Part shown: piece after piece, positions 34,981 to 43,158 of the stretch
Layout: the number at the start of each line of letters is the position of its first letter
How positions within the stretch are numbered: the stretch's first letter is position 1
NCBI GenBank assembly: GCA_019310485.1
Contig: JAFDEF010000011.1
Location: 1 to 64,000, forward strand
Source: Deltaproteobacteria bacterium
Lineage (GTDB): Bacteria > Desulfobacterota > DSM-4660 > Desulfatiglandales > HGW-15
Reading direction: 5' to 3'
DNA length: 64,000 nucleotides
Translations under genes and position numbers: made by a program
The notes under the pieces: model-generated
What the model saw: the letters and a program-made list of their open reading frames with translations, nothing else
Database searches by the model: none
Told to the model about the DNA's origin: nothing

Positions 34981-36036
34981 TTGGCAAGAAATAGCCGGGT
35001 TGGATTGGCCATTGTTGGAACAGGTGCATGGTCTGGAGCAATAGGGGATGTGGCGAAACGAAGTGAAAAGGTTGACCTTGTGACCTGTTTTGATACAAAT
35101 GCCGACAGAAAGAAGTCATTTAGTGAAAAGTTTGGCTGCGATATGGAAGAGAGCTTCGAAGATGTGCTCAGAAGGGATGATGTTGAAGCCGTTCATCTTG
35201 CATCTCCAAATGCGCTTCATGCCGAGCAGGCGATTCTTGCTTCGAAATATGGAAAGCATGTATTCGTAGAAAAGCCTATTGCGAACACGATTGAAGACGG
35301 AAAAAGAATGATCGACGCGTGCAAACAAGCCAGCGTAATTTTGATGGTTGGGCACCACATGAGACGTCTGGCAGGATTTCGAAAACTTAAAGAGCTTGTT
35401 GAAGCTGGAGCAATCGGAAGGCCTGTTCAAGTTGATGCCAACTTTTCTCAAAATTTGGGCTTTGAGCTAACGCCAGAAAGCTTCAGGTGGTCCGGTGATG
35501 ACTCTGGGTGCCCTGCAGGTTCATTGATGACCTTGGGGATTCACCATGCCGATATATTTAGCTATCTGTTTGGGCCCATAAGAAGTGCTTTTTCGTATTT
35601 CAACAGGCTTTATATCCCTGCCCCTGTAGAAGATGTGACAGCCACTGTTTTTCAGTTCAAGTCGGGGATCCTTGGGTATCTAGGTTCTAATTATGTTTCT
35701 CCTAAGGCCATGTGGATGTATGTTTATGGAACAGAAGCGAACGTATTGTGCACTGTTATTTTGCCTCAGTTGCCTTTTGAAGAATACCTGTTTGCATGGC
35801 AAAAGGTGGACCAAAACACAACTTTGCAGATTTTTGAAAAAGAAAAGACAGGTGCTAGAACGATACCTCTGAGAGTTGGCAATCCGATCCTCGAGGAGGT
35901 GGACGAATTTGCTGATTGCATAAGAACAGGGAAAAGGCCCGAAACGGATGGCGAGGGCGCTCTGAGAGCACTGGCCCTGATTCGGGCAGCCATTGAGTCT
36001 GCTAAGACAGGAAAACCGGTAGAGTTAGCCCTTTAG
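34981..36036 (+). CDS. Gfo/Idh/MocA family oxidoreductase
   Basis: A 351-residue NAD(P)-dependent dehydrogenase. The N-terminal Rossmann fold has AIVGTGAWSGAIG near residues 10-22 and the catalytic lysine lies in VEKPIANT near 96-103. A histidine in TLGIHHADI near 180-188 matches the second catalytic residue. It starts with TTG, with GGGAGG upstream. Members oxidise inositols, glucose derivatives and related sugars. It ends 5 bp from a convergent gene. Confidence 0.87.
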   Translation: MARNSRVGLAIVGTGAWSGAIGDVAKRSEKVDLVTCFDTNADRKKSFSEKFGCDMEESFEDVLRRDDVEAVHLASPNALHAEQAILASKYGKHVFVEKPIANTIEDGKRMIDACKQASVILMVGHHMRRLAGFRKLKELVEAGAIGRPVQVDANFSQNLGFELTPESFRWSGDDSGCPAGSLMTLGIHHADIFSYLFGPIRSAFSYFNRLYIPAPVEDVTATVFQFKSGILGYLGSNYVSPKAMWMYVYGTEANVLCTVILPQLPFEEYLFAWQKVDQNTTLQIFEKEKTGARTIPLRVGNPILEEVDEFADCIRTGKRPETDGEGALRALALIRAAIESAKTGKPVELAL

Positions 36037-36041
36037 GATCT

Positions 36042-36947
36042 CTAGCGAGTTCCATCCTTTTTTCTTTCAAATCCTGCCATCTTTTCCATAACAGCACAGA
36101 GAGAGGCTGTGTCTCTTTTGGCCCATCCATGAGCCAGAGCGGAGGTGTAAAGCTGTGCTGATGTTGAAAGAAGAGGCGTGGGACAATGGAGTTCTTTTGC
36201 AAAGGCACTGATGATTTTTATGTCTTTTTGATGAAGCTCCACTTTCATAGTAGGCTCGTCATAACTGGCATTAACCATCAAAGGCCCCCGAACTTCAAAC
36301 ATCCGGGAGGAACCTGCACTGTCACTAATGACCTTGTAGATCAACTCAGGATCCAGGCCGGCCTTCATTCCAAGCACAAAGGCTTCGGCCGCAGAAGCAT
36401 TATGGACGGTTACGAGAAGATTAGCTACAAATTTCATTTTTGTGCCCATACCGAACTCACCCACATAATAGTTGGCACGGGCAATTCCGTCGAATACGGA
36501 ACCGCAATCTTCGCATACCTTCCTGGTGCCACTTGCGTATACGACAATATCTCTACGCGCGGCCTGCGCCCCAGTGCCGCTCAAGGGGCAGTCAAGCATT
36601 TCTACACCTGCGCGCTTTAAAGCCTCGTATGCCTCGTTTTTGGCCTCCAGTGTAAGGGTACTTGTCTCAACTACGACTAAGCCGCTTTTGCCCTCTTCCG
36701 AGAGGCTATCTTTACCAAGCACAACCTCATGCAGCGCTTCGTTGCTCGGTAAAGACGTAATAACCACGTCAGTTTTTTGAGCCACTTCTTTGCATGAGGT
36801 GGCAGCGACACCATTTTTCTCTACAAGCGCTTTAACCCTTTCAGGCACAATATCGTAGCCTGTAACCTGAAAACCTGCCTTGAGGAGGTTCGCCGACATG
36901 GCAGAGCCCATGATCCCCAGGCCAATAATCCCCACTTTTTGCTTCAT
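36042..36947 (-). CDS. 3-hydroxyisobutyrate dehydrogenase family protein, copy 1
   Basis: A 301-residue beta-hydroxyacid dehydrogenase. The NAD motif is GIIGLGIMGSAM (6-17), the substrate-binding region DCPLSGTGAQAA lies near residue 118, and the catalytic lysine is in GTKMKFVAN near 168-176. Such enzymes also include tartronate semialdehyde and sulfolactaldehyde reductases. AAAGGA precedes the ATG. It is the last gene of the minus operon that begins with the M24 hydrolase. Confidence 0.87.
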   Translation of the reverse strand: MKQKVGIIGLGIMGSAMSANLLKAGFQVTGYDIVPERVKALVEKNGVAATSCKEVAQKTDVVITSLPSNEALHEVVLGKDSLSEEGKSGLVVVETSTLTLEAKNEAYEALKRAGVEMLDCPLSGTGAQAARRDIVVYASGTRKVCEDCGSVFDGIARANYYVGEFGMGTKMKFVANLLVTVHNASAAEAFVLGMKAGLDPELIYKVISDSAGSSRMFEVRGPLMVNASYDEPTMKVELHQKDIKIISAFAKELHCPTPLLSTSAQLYTSALAHGWAKRDTASLCAVMEKMAGFERKKDGTR

Positions 36948-37071
36948 GGCTTTTCCTTTCGTGAAAAGATAGCGTTAATGTTTCATGATGTTGTTCTAGA
37001 AATCAATTCCTGCCCGGCCAAAAGATCATACCTGTTGTTTGGCAGGATGAACTCCTTTTGTTCGTAGAGTG

Positions 37072-38433
37072 TCAATCCTTGGTCGCATCCAGGCGCGGAA
37101 TGAATTGCCCGTATCCGCGTTCCGCGACCGGCTTGGCGTTTTCAGCAACAACTTTTCCCCGGACAATCGTCGTTACAATCCTTCCTTGCACTTCCATCCC
37201 ATCGTACGGTGTCCATCCGCACTTAGAGACAATTTCTTGGTTTGAAATCCTATCCTTCCCCTTCAGGTCTATTAATAGTACGTCGGCGTCCGAACCCGGA
37301 AGCAGGCATCCTTTGCGCGGATAAAGACCATAAATTCTAGCCGGCATCTCACACAGCGCCTTCACTACACGCTCAAGACTTACCAAGCCCTTATTGACAC
37401 CGTTTAACATAAGTCTGAGTGTTGTTTCAATCCCGGGAATCCCAAAGGGTGCATCCCAAATATTTTCAATCCCTGCGGCCTTTTCAGATTTTGGAAAAGG
37501 ACAGTGATCGGTGCTTACTATGCTTATCCGCCCTGCCTCCAACTCATCCCACATCTTGTGCGCGGTCTCGGCATTGCGAACAGCCGGGGCAAATTTAGCC
37601 CATGGTCCCTTCTCTAACAAGTCGTTATGGCTTAAGTAGAAGTACTGAGGGCAGCTCTCAGCATAGATTTGCGCTCCCTGGAGCCTGGCTTGTTGGATCA
37701 CCTCCAGCGATTCAGGCAGGCTCACATGTGCAAACACGGCACTCGCTCCTTCCCTTGCTGCCAGCGAAGTTGCAGTTGATATGGCAACCAGCTCTGCATC
37801 CTCAGAGCGCCATTCTGATACAGTTAGGTAATCCTTTCGTCCTGAATGTCGTAGCAACTCCTCGTTAACACGAAGAATGGAGTCGTCTTCTGCATGAATA
37901 AGGGTGGTACCGCCAAATTTAGCTAACGTCCGAAACAGTTCACGCAGATTTCCAGCAGGCATAGGAACAACACCATGAAGGGCGCAAGTGAAAGTCTTAA
38001 AGGCAACCGCACCCAGCTCCCACATGTTTTTAAGCTCATTAAGGTTGTCGGGCACAGCACCTCCCATGAGTGAAAAATCTACCAGGGACCTAGATTCAAG
38101 ATAATCCCTTTTTTCTTGAAATATTCTTGCATTCAACACAGGAGGCTCTGTGCGGTGGTGTTCAATTACAGTAGTGGCGCCCCCTACTGCTGCTGCGGAG
38201 GTGCCTGTTATGAAATCCTCCCGTTCAGTATGACCGGGATCCATCATATGGACGTGCCCGTCCACGGCACCTGGCATGACTAGGAGGCCTGAGGCGTCAA
38301 TTACCTGTTTAGCCTCTATATCATGGGCTTTCACCAGAGCTGAAATCTTACCCTCTTTTACCAGAATGTCAGCCTGAAAACTTCCATGTGGAGTGGCAAC
38401 AACACCTCCCCTAACAGCCATGTCTGCTTTCAT
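37072..38433 (-). CDS. Cyclic amidohydrolase (allantoinase/dihydroorotase/hydantoinase family)
   Basis: A 453-residue amidohydrolase with H60 and H62 (DGHVHM), the carbamylated lysine candidate K146 (AFKTF), H180 (LIHAED) and STDHCPF, giving a complete binuclear metal site. It hydrolyses a ring amide or ureide. Start at the ATG with GGAG upstream. It lies between the C_GCAxxG protein and a hydroxyisobutyrate-dehydrogenase-like gene. No pyrimidine gene is near, so a catabolic role is likely. Confidence 0.85.
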   Translation of the reverse strand: MKADMAVRGGVVATPHGSFQADILVKEGKISALVKAHDIEAKQVIDASGLLVMPGAVDGHVHMMDPGHTEREDFITGTSAAAVGGATTVIEHHRTEPPVLNARIFQEKRDYLESRSLVDFSLMGGAVPDNLNELKNMWELGAVAFKTFTCALHGVVPMPAGNLRELFRTLAKFGGTTLIHAEDDSILRVNEELLRHSGRKDYLTVSEWRSEDAELVAISTATSLAAREGASAVFAHVSLPESLEVIQQARLQGAQIYAESCPQYFYLSHNDLLEKGPWAKFAPAVRNAETAHKMWDELEAGRISIVSTDHCPFPKSEKAAGIENIWDAPFGIPGIETTLRLMLNGVNKGLVSLERVVKALCEMPARIYGLYPRKGCLLPGSDADVLLIDLKGKDRISNQEIVSKCGWTPYDGMEVQGRIVTTIVRGKVVAENAKPVAERGYGQFIPRLDATKD

Positions 38434-38674
38434 ATTATTATCTCCAGATTATTAATTCTTGTATGCCCGTAATTACCAAGGTATTCAGGTTTAAGGCTGA
38501 AGACTAAAGGATTTTCAATAAGTAAACTAAGGCTGGTTCCCTTTCAACGAACTGAAATGCAGTGAAGATTGTACTGCCCGTATGAAAACACATACAAGCA
38601 GAGGACTTCCCAGTATTTTAACCTTCAGCCTTCAACCTTCAGTCTATCCACCTGAGTGGCTACGTATGCCCAAG
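38434..38674. repeat. Non-coding gap with inverted AAGGCTGAAG repeats
   Basis: AAGGCTGAAG at 38493-38502 and CTTCAGCCTT at 38623-38632 are perfect 10-bp inverted repeats flanking about 120 bp of non-coding DNA. The similarity continues imperfectly on both sides. The pair could mark an old insertion or be a long-range hairpin; no gene is visible. Confidence 0.4.
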
Positions 38675-39250
38675 CTAAGGCCGGGGTGCGATTTCATAAG
38701 GTTCACACCCATCAACGATTTGATGTGCCTCGAGAATCAGTTCAACAGCCAGCTCTGCTCCTCTTTTGTAAATCATTTCACATGTGTGGTTTTCACTAAG
38801 TGGAACCCATTTTTCACGGAGAGGGCGGCATTCTTTTGCGCCGAACTCCTCTGAGAAACGCCTGTGAAGCTCGAATGCAAGTTCATCAGGACATTGAAGT
38901 TCGTCCATCGGCGATGTTCTTCCATAAATCAGCCCAATGCATATAATGCCGGCCGCCAGAGCCCCACAAAGGTGACCCACTTGTTCAACTTCAAGCTCCT
39001 CGCTGGGACGCAGATCTTTCCCTGAGGCAATACCTTCCAAGATCTCGTTCATGTTCATGCCGGATACTTTTAGATGAGTCCCTCCTCCACCATGAAACCC
39101 TGTCATTATTCTTACCATTGATGGGTCCGTAATCTTTAGGGTGTCATTTATGGCGAGGAAAGTGGACTCGCTGCAGTGAAATCCCTTTCTGCGATTTTCT
39201 ATGGCTTTTTTCCCCGCTTCTTCTACTTTTTCTTTGATTTCTTCCTTCAT
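38675..39250 (-). CDS. C_GCAxxG_C_C family (redox-type cysteine) protein
   Basis: A 191-residue protein with C26 (GFHCSES), CGALAAGIICIG near 94-105 (a variant of the GCAxxG core), and later cysteines near 119, 142 and 160. The family is common in anaerobes and is thought to bind a redox or metal cofactor, but no activity is established. It lies in the minus operon between the cyclic amidohydrolase and a cupin. Confidence 0.8.
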   Translation of the reverse strand: MKEEIKEKVEEAGKKAIENRRKGFHCSESTFLAINDTLKITDPSMVRIMTGFHGGGGTHLKVSGMNMNEILEGIASGKDLRPSEELEVEQVGHLCGALAAGIICIGLIYGRTSPMDELQCPDELAFELHRRFSEEFGAKECRPLREKWVPLSENHTCEMIYKRGAELAVELILEAHQIVDGCEPYEIAPRP

Positions 39251-39371
39251 TCCCCGAATTCGCTCCTAAACTTATTTGAAAGTTTTTTAACCAGATTCGG
39301 CTGAGGTTGAGATTCACTGTTCCACTTCATTTACGTTCCTCAATGTAGCTTAACCGTTTTGTAATCTCGTA

Positions 39372-39418
39372 CTGCTGCGGTAATAAATTCTTCAACGGAG
39401 AAATTTTTGCGGCAGCAG
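39372..39418 (-). other. Imperfect hairpin between cupin and C_GCAxxG genes
   Basis: CTGCTGC (39372-39378) and GCAGCAG (39412-39418) flank an A/T-rich interior with partial pairing. The minus-strand side lacks a convincing U-tract, so it may be a processing or stabilising hairpin within the operon. The 197-bp gap (39251-39447) otherwise appears empty. Confidence 0.35.
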
Positions 39419-39447
39419 GGCATAGTGAAAGAAAAGTCGATCTGAAC

Positions 39448-39888
39448 TTACAGGTATTCCTTCTGCCAGGTTTGGGTGGCTTTCTTAATCCTTTTTTGGA
39501 ATAGCTCCTTTTCCACAATTCCTGGAGGAGAAACCACCACGAGGAGCATAAGCATCTCGTCTCCGGTATTGACAATCCTGTGCTCCACTTCGGGCGGGAC
39601 AAAGATAGCGCTCCCGGGCCCCACCTCCCTTTGTTCGTCACCCACGGTTTCAATGCCCTTGCCCCGGAGGACGTAGAGGAGCTCCTCAACAGGGCTGGGG
39701 TGCTTATGGAGTGGGATGCCCGCACCCGGGGGAAAGCTTGTTTCCCATACACTCATTTGTTTCACGCCGTTCGTGCTCTGGTCGAAAAGAACTCTCAGCG
39801 TCTCATTAAGCCCTTCGTGCTCGTAAATTGGCCCTTCCTCTCCAAACCATGACGGCTTCTTTATATACTTGAAAGTTTTTTCTCCCAT
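39448..39888 (-). CDS. Small cupin-domain protein
   Basis: A 146-residue cupin with PLHKHPSPVEELLYVLRG (two histidines and a glutamate) and VPPEVEHRIVN. I start at the ATG at 39888, behind GGCGGGGG; an open frame to 40065 lies inside the upstream SDR gene. It is followed by a 197-bp gap before the C_GCAxxG gene. Confidence 0.85.
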   Translation of the reverse strand: MGEKTFKYIKKPSWFGEEGPIYEHEGLNETLRVLFDQSTNGVKQMSVWETSFPPGAGIPLHKHPSPVEELLYVLRGKGIETVGDEQREVGPGSAIFVPPEVEHRIVNTGDEMLMLLVVVSPPGIVEKELFQKRIKKATQTWQKEYL

Positions 39889-39920
39889 AAGCCCCCGCCT
39901 TTCCCGTCCAAGTGCTTCTT

Positions 39921-40694
39921 TTAATGAATTGTCCACCCTCCATCTACCATGAGGACATGACCGACCACCATGTCCGAGAGCGAGCTGCACAAAAATAGAG
40001 TGGCACCTATGAAATCTTCGGGTTGAGCCCATCTCTTTACGGGAAGCATCTCTCCAAGGGCCCACTCCTTGTATCCGGGCCTTTGCAATAGCTGCCTTCG
40101 AGTGGGGGTTTCAGTTACGCAGGGTGCTATTGCGTTTACGTGAATGCCTTTGGGGGCCCATTCGTAAGCAAGAGCACGGGTGAGATGGTGCACTCCGGCC
40201 TTTGCAGCAGCATAAACAGACCTGCCCTTAAAAGCGACCTGGCCAAAGGTAGAACCAATATTGATGATTTTGCCTCCGCCCTGAGAGATCATTATGTGCG
40301 CTACGGCCTGGGAGGCAAAGAATATCGCTTTTAGGGAAGTGTCCAGCGTTTGGTCCCACTCCTTCTCGGTTACTTTGAGAGCCTCTACGGTATCAGTCCA
40401 TGCCGCATTGTTTACAAGGATGTCGATCTTCCCAAAAGAGTTGTGCACCTGTTTAACCATTGATCGGATCTGAGAGACGTCTCTTAGGTCCGTGGGTCGG
40501 ACAAGGGCTCTCCTGCCTAAAGCCTGGATCTCGGAGGCTACCTCCTCCAGGGCCGATTGCGTGCGGCTAACCAGGGCCACGTCAACGCCTGCCTCTGCAA
40601 GGCCGATAGCCAAGCTTCGACCAATGCCCTGGGATGATCCGGTGACAATAGCAACTTTGTCTTCCAGGCCAAAACTGTGATAGTCTCTGCTCAT
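39921..40694 (-). CDS. Short-chain dehydrogenase/reductase (SDR), copy 2
   Basis: A 257-residue classical SDR with TGSSQGIGRS (18-27), NNAAW near 95, catalytic serine in NIGSTFG and YAAAKAG with the Y-x-x-x-K pair. Start ATG has GAGG about 6 bp upstream and lies 4 bp after the M24 gene stop, so it is coupled. Likely interconverts a ketone and alcohol in the pathway of this operon. Confidence 0.88.
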   Translation of the reverse strand: MSRDYHSFGLEDKVAIVTGSSQGIGRSLAIGLAEAGVDVALVSRTQSALEEVASEIQALGRRALVRPTDLRDVSQIRSMVKQVHNSFGKIDILVNNAAWTDTVEALKVTEKEWDQTLDTSLKAIFFASQAVAHIMISQGGGKIINIGSTFGQVAFKGRSVYAAAKAGVHHLTRALAYEWAPKGIHVNAIAPCVTETPTRRQLLQRPGYKEWALGEMLPVKRWAQPEDFIGATLFLCSSLSDMVVGHVLMVDGGWTIH

Positions 40695-40698
40695 GAGC

Positions 40699-41967
40699 TT
40701 ACCTCATTGCCTCTTCCATGTGTTCAACACGGGTAAAGACAACAGGGCCTTCTGCCGTAACAAGCACGTTTTCTTCCAGCCGGCAAGTCTGGGGAAGAAG
40801 CGGGTGTCCTGCGAAAGTCTCCACAGCAAAATACATATTCTCCTTGATTTCAGCAGGGTAATCCAGTGAGTAGGCACGTGAGATCCACATACCTTCATAC
40901 AGCGTGATACCAATGCTGTGGGCAAACTGCTGAAGGGTTACAGTTCCATACTTATCGTCGTCATATTCAGGGAAAGCCGCTGCCACGTCGGCCGTTGTGT
41001 TCCCCGGGCGGAGCTTTTCGATTCCAGCATACATTGAATCGTAGACCTCCCGGTAGAGATCAATCTCCTGCTGTGTCATCTTGGCTGCGCATTTGAAGCA
41101 GCGGACGAAGTCGACAAAATACCCGGAGGGTCCGACCGCGTTGATATCAACGATAACAAGATCTCCCTGCCGGATCATCTTGTCTGTTGCCCAGCGCCTG
41201 TACGGGCTGGTATTGCCGCCCGAGGCAACAATAATGTCATAGATAATCTCGCATCCTCGTTCCAGCATGAACTCGTGCACCTTAGCCTCAATCTCTCGTT
41301 CCCTAACGCCGGGTTTCAGCCATTCATACTTAATTTTCCACATAGCTGCATCGCCGATTGCAGAGGCTTGCTTGAGAAGTTCGATTTCATCCCTTGTCTT
41401 AATCACCCGAGCAGCAGACATTGCGGGCCAACCATTTACGATGTTTAGTCCTCTTTCCTGGAAGGCTTGAAGCGCGGGCATATCAAGATTGTCTATTCCT
41501 ATTTTTTCTTTTTCAACACCGTGGTCTTTCAATACGCCAAGAACATCATCCGCCATTTTCCCTGCCATATAAGGCACTGCTCCCTCTGCCCACTGCCAGG
41601 TCATGGCCGGCCTGATTCGACCTTCCATCCATGGGAGATCCATCTTGGCACAAACCATGTCCGAGCCGGCAGTTTCAAATAAGACCGGCTCTCCCCCCTG
41701 GGGCAAAACAGCGTAACGGATGTTGATATTGTATTTCCAGTTCCCCTGGTATCCGCCTGTGACGTAGCGGATATTTGCCCCTGCAAAGAGAACAAGGGCA
41801 CCTAGATCATGAGCGTTCATTTGCTCTCGCGCCCTTTCAAGGCGCTCTTTTCTGAGGCGCTCGAAGTCTACCCGATACTGCCAGTCGGCGCCTGTCTGGC
41901 TATAAAGGCGGTGGGGTTCCCACTCGTGCGGTTTGCCGGTAAAACTTGTGTCTATCTTGTACGTCAT
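40699..41967 (-). CDS. M24 family metallohydrolase (Xaa-Pro peptidase/creatinase fold)
   Basis: A 422-residue pita-bread-fold protein. The dimetal ligands are all present: D274, D286, H350, E383 and E406. The N-terminal creatinase-like domain spans about residues 30-190. Members include Xaa-Pro aminopeptidases, creatinase, ectoine hydrolase and DMSP lyase DddP; sequence alone does not decide. Context (SDR, cupin, cyclic amidohydrolase) suggests a small-molecule hydrolase and not a peptidase. The ATG at 41967 has AGGAGGAG upstream. It is the first gene of the minus operon. Confidence 0.85.
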   Translation of the reverse strand: MTYKIDTSFTGKPHEWEPHRLYSQTGADWQYRVDFERLRKERLERAREQMNAHDLGALVLFAGANIRYVTGGYQGNWKYNINIRYAVLPQGGEPVLFETAGSDMVCAKMDLPWMEGRIRPAMTWQWAEGAVPYMAGKMADDVLGVLKDHGVEKEKIGIDNLDMPALQAFQERGLNIVNGWPAMSAARVIKTRDEIELLKQASAIGDAAMWKIKYEWLKPGVREREIEAKVHEFMLERGCEIIYDIIVASGGNTSPYRRWATDKMIRQGDLVIVDINAVGPSGYFVDFVRCFKCAAKMTQQEIDLYREVYDSMYAGIEKLRPGNTTADVAAAFPEYDDDKYGTVTLQQFAHSIGITLYEGMWISRAYSLDYPAEIKENMYFAVETFAGHPLLPQTCRLEENVLVTAEGPVVFTRVEHMEEAMR

Positions 41968-42177
41968 TTTCTCCTCCTTTTTGTGAGAAATTTCAAAGTC
42001 AATGTGGAGCTTTCTAATACATTCAAAAAACAAGACAAATGGCAGGCCCTCGGAATGTGAGCCTTCATCAAAGGCTCACGCTTCCTATATTACTGGAAAA
42101 GACGAGTAACAAAAGACCATAGCCTTGTCAAGAAAATTCACTCTGGCCAAACGCGCTTTTCCTTTACATTCCTAAAG
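41968..42177 (-). promoter_or_regulatory. Upstream region of the M24 operon with a perfect 9-bp inverted repeat
   Basis: GTGAGCCTT (42057-42065) and AAGGCTCAC (42071-42079) flank a 5-bp loop. On the minus strand TTGACA (42131-42126) lies upstream with a weak TTACTC (42109-42104) at 16 bp. The repeat would fall about 20-40 bases into the transcript, fitting an operator for the divergently encoded XRE-cupin regulator or a leader hairpin. The rest of the 448-bp divergent region is A/T-rich and has no gene. Confidence 0.45.
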
Positions 42178-42208
42178 TTGACATTAAAATACCTTAATAT
42201 AATATAAT
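42178..42208 (+). promoter_or_regulatory. Promoter region of the XRE-cupin regulator
   Basis: TTGACA at 42178-42183 is followed by an A/T-rich tract with two overlapping TATAAT-like hexamers (42198-42203 and 42203-42208), spaced 14 and 19 bp, and a TAATAT at 16 bp. A second TTGACA at 42306-42311 has no good partner. The choice of -10 is uncertain. Confidence 0.4.
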
Positions 42209-42415
42209 TGAAAGTAAATATTAACAATGTGCCCTAGAAGGGTATGAACTGAAAGTGCACAATATTTAATTTCTATGAAATATTTTCAACTGAATGGAAA
42301 TTGCGTTGACATTCATGCCTGTTTTATGCATTGTAATACTGGTGGTAGATGGGGAAGTCGGATTGTGGCAACAGCCCACTTGAATATTTCCTTTCTCGCA
42401 TAGGTGAAGAATGCC

Positions 42416-43042
42416 ATGTCTGGAACACTGGTTGATTTGGGGAAAAGGATTCGGAGAGAGAGGCTTAGGAGACAGTTGACTCTTGAGAGATTTTCGGAGA
42501 TGACCGGTCTTTCAAAGAGCTTCCTGAGCCAGATTGAAAGGGGGATAGCTGAACCCTCCATTACTTCACTAAAAAAGATTGCCAAGCAATTCGGGTTTAG
42601 CGTTGTTAATCTTTTCCAGAGCGAAGAGGACATGAACTCAGCGTGGGAATATCAAAAAGTTGCGCAATCGCCTGGAGTGAAGAAAACCGGGTATGTTGAG
42701 AAGGCTGAAGTTGTCCGTTCAGACAGGCGCAAGCGGCTAGCCTTGCCCGGCTCAAAAGTGATGTATGACCTTCTTACTCCTGACATGAACCGCCAATTGG
42801 AAGTCATGTATATGCGTGTGAAAAAAGGGGAGAACTCCGGCGAAGAACCGATGCTCGATCCGCCGGGTGAGAAGATGGGAATCGTGCTGAAAGGCACGCT
42901 CGAAGTCTCCGTCGGAGGAGATGTTTACAGGCTTGAAGAAGGGGATAGTATCTATTATCCAACAAGCTACCCTCACTCCTGGCGAGCGCTTGAAGGGGAT
43001 ATAATAGAAGTCATCTGGATCCTCACCCCACCATCGTTCTAG
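42416..43042 (+). CDS. XRE-family regulator with C-terminal cupin domain
   Basis: A 208-residue regulator. The XRE helix-turn-helix lies at about residues 8-63 (LGKRIRRERLRRQLTLERFSE, GLSKSFLSQIERG, PSITSLKKIA). The C-terminal cupin is near 110-195 (GIVLKGTLEVSVGGDVYRLEEGDSIYYP, PHSWRAL) but lacks most metal-binding histidines, consistent with ligand binding. The ATG at 42416 has GGTGAAG upstream; an in-frame GTG at 42404 is possible. It sits divergently from the M24 operon and upstream of the DRE-TIM gene, and may regulate either. Confidence 0.88.
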   Translation: MSGTLVDLGKRIRRERLRRQLTLERFSEMTGLSKSFLSQIERGIAEPSITSLKKIAKQFGFSVVNLFQSEEDMNSAWEYQKVAQSPGVKKTGYVEKAEVVRSDRRKRLALPGSKVMYDLLTPDMNRQLEVMYMRVKKGENSGEEPMLDPPGEKMGIVLKGTLEVSVGGDVYRLEEGDSIYYPTSYPHSWRALEGDIIEVIWILTPPSF

Positions 43043-43158
43043 ATGGTGAGTTAAGCTTTCCCGGATGCTTTTGTGAGTGTAGATGAGAGCGGGAATGCCA
43101 TAGGCCTCCAGGCTCTTTTTGTATTCTTGAATTTTACGATAAGAAGAAAGGAGAAAAA

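Noticed and set aside
40699..41967. DMSP lyase DddP or creatinase assignment for the M24 protein
   Set aside because: The five dimetal ligands are common to the whole M24 family; nothing I can see separates these activities.
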